Shown piece by piece: positions 36,477 to 37,014 of a stretch of 37,014 bases of DNA. The translations under genes were made by a program, and so were the position numbers. Source of the stretch: an uncultured Cryomorphaceae bacterium (GTDB lineage Bacteria; Bacteroidota; Bacteroidia; Flavobacteriales; Schleiferiaceae). Within the stretch, counting starts at the first letter, position 1. Each line of letters begins with the position of its first letter. The notes under the pieces are model-generated. The model was not told the origin of the DNA. It saw only the letters and a program-made list of their open reading frames with translations, and did not search any database. The stretch lies in NCBI GenBank assembly GCA_913060465.1, contig CAJXTR010000006.1, positions 1 to 37,014 of the forward strand, read 5' to 3'.

Positions 36477-37014
36477 TCTTCTTCTTTCTTGCCCAGCGAG
36501 CACTTAAGGCACTAAACCATTCTCCAGAGATTAGTGCTTTATCGGTTGATGCACTGTAGGTTAGCCAAAAAGCGATGGGAGCTAAAATCATTGAAGGAAG
36601 CCACGTTGCAATCAATGGATCCATCAATTCTTCACGTCCCATTTTTTCGAATGTGGTGTTTAACACATGGAATATCAAGAAAGCGATGGTGGAAATAACT
36701 AGTGGTAAACCGATCCCACCTTTGCGTATTATGCTCCCTAAGGGTGCGCCAATGAAGAACATGATTAACACACTAATACCAAGTGCGTATTTTTTATAGT
36801 ACTCAAGCCAATGGCGGAGTCTTGTTTCGTTGCGCCACTCCATTTCACGGTCCATTTGGCGCAGATAATCTAGGTTAGAGCGAGCGAGGCGTATGGCGTT
36901 CTGAGAAGCCCGTAGACGCATCCCGCTGAGCAGATTCTTCATCAAATCTTCTCGCAGCACTTCTGTAGCATTTGCTTTATCTACCTCGATATAATCGAAT
37001 TTGTACTTGCCGTT
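36469..37014 (-). CDS. LptF/LptG family permease, C-terminal part (truncated by window edge)
   Basis: Frame stays open to the window end; YKKYALGISVLIMFFIGAPLGSIIRKGGIGLPLVISTIAFLIFHVLNTTFEKMGREELMDPLIATWLPSMILAPIAFWLTY is typical of YjgP/YjgQ C-termini. Confidence 0.85.
   Translation of the reverse strand, partial: NGKYKFDYIEVDKANATEVLREDLMKNLLSGMRLRASQNAIRLARSNLDYLRQMDREMEWRNETRLRHWLEYYKKYALGISVLIMFFIGAPLGSIIRKGGIGLPLVISTIAFLIFHVLNTTFEKMGREELMDPLIATWLPSMILAPIAFWLTYSASTDKALISGEWFSALSARWARKKKNG

Overview
The window is a 37 kb piece of a Bacteroidota chromosome. Flavobacteriales-like is an inference from gene content, the T9SS sorting domain and TAnnTTTG promoter boxes. It is mostly housekeeping DNA. 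One block follows a gene order I recall as common in the phylum: parA-parB-DUF5683-dapB-lepB-wbqC, with nusB-DUF1573-yajC-ybbR-coaE on the opposite strand. Other genes are an MCC-type acyl-CoA carboxylase beta subunit, a Na+/solute symporter, PIN-PhoH, pckA, a saccharopine dehydrogenase-family protein, trmN6-like, rimM, rpsP, a HddA-like GHMP kinase, DUF58, a DUF5723 protein, a ribB with a degenerate GTP cyclohydrolase II half, two glycosyltransferases and LptF/G. Large extracellular proteins (a MAM/Fn3-like protein cut by the left edge and a T9SS type A cargo protein) flank the symporter. I see no CRISPR array, rRNA, tRNA, transposase or prophage. The most interesting signals are small or regulatory: (i) a 41-aa ORF, two short paralog-like helical orphan ORFs and a stand-alone DUF58 gene in one tight operon; (ii) a 35-aa ORF with its own promoter-like site and terminator; (iii) a 26-aa ORF coupled by ATGA to nusB; (iv) a perfect 18-bp palindrome next to the pckA -7 box; (v) an intrinsic terminator whose T-run abuts the ybbR start codon; (vi) a RibB fused to a GCH-II domain lacking its zinc cysteines; (vii) an ABC-exporter-like membrane domain with no ATPase. 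No complete novel system can be proven from the sequence alone.
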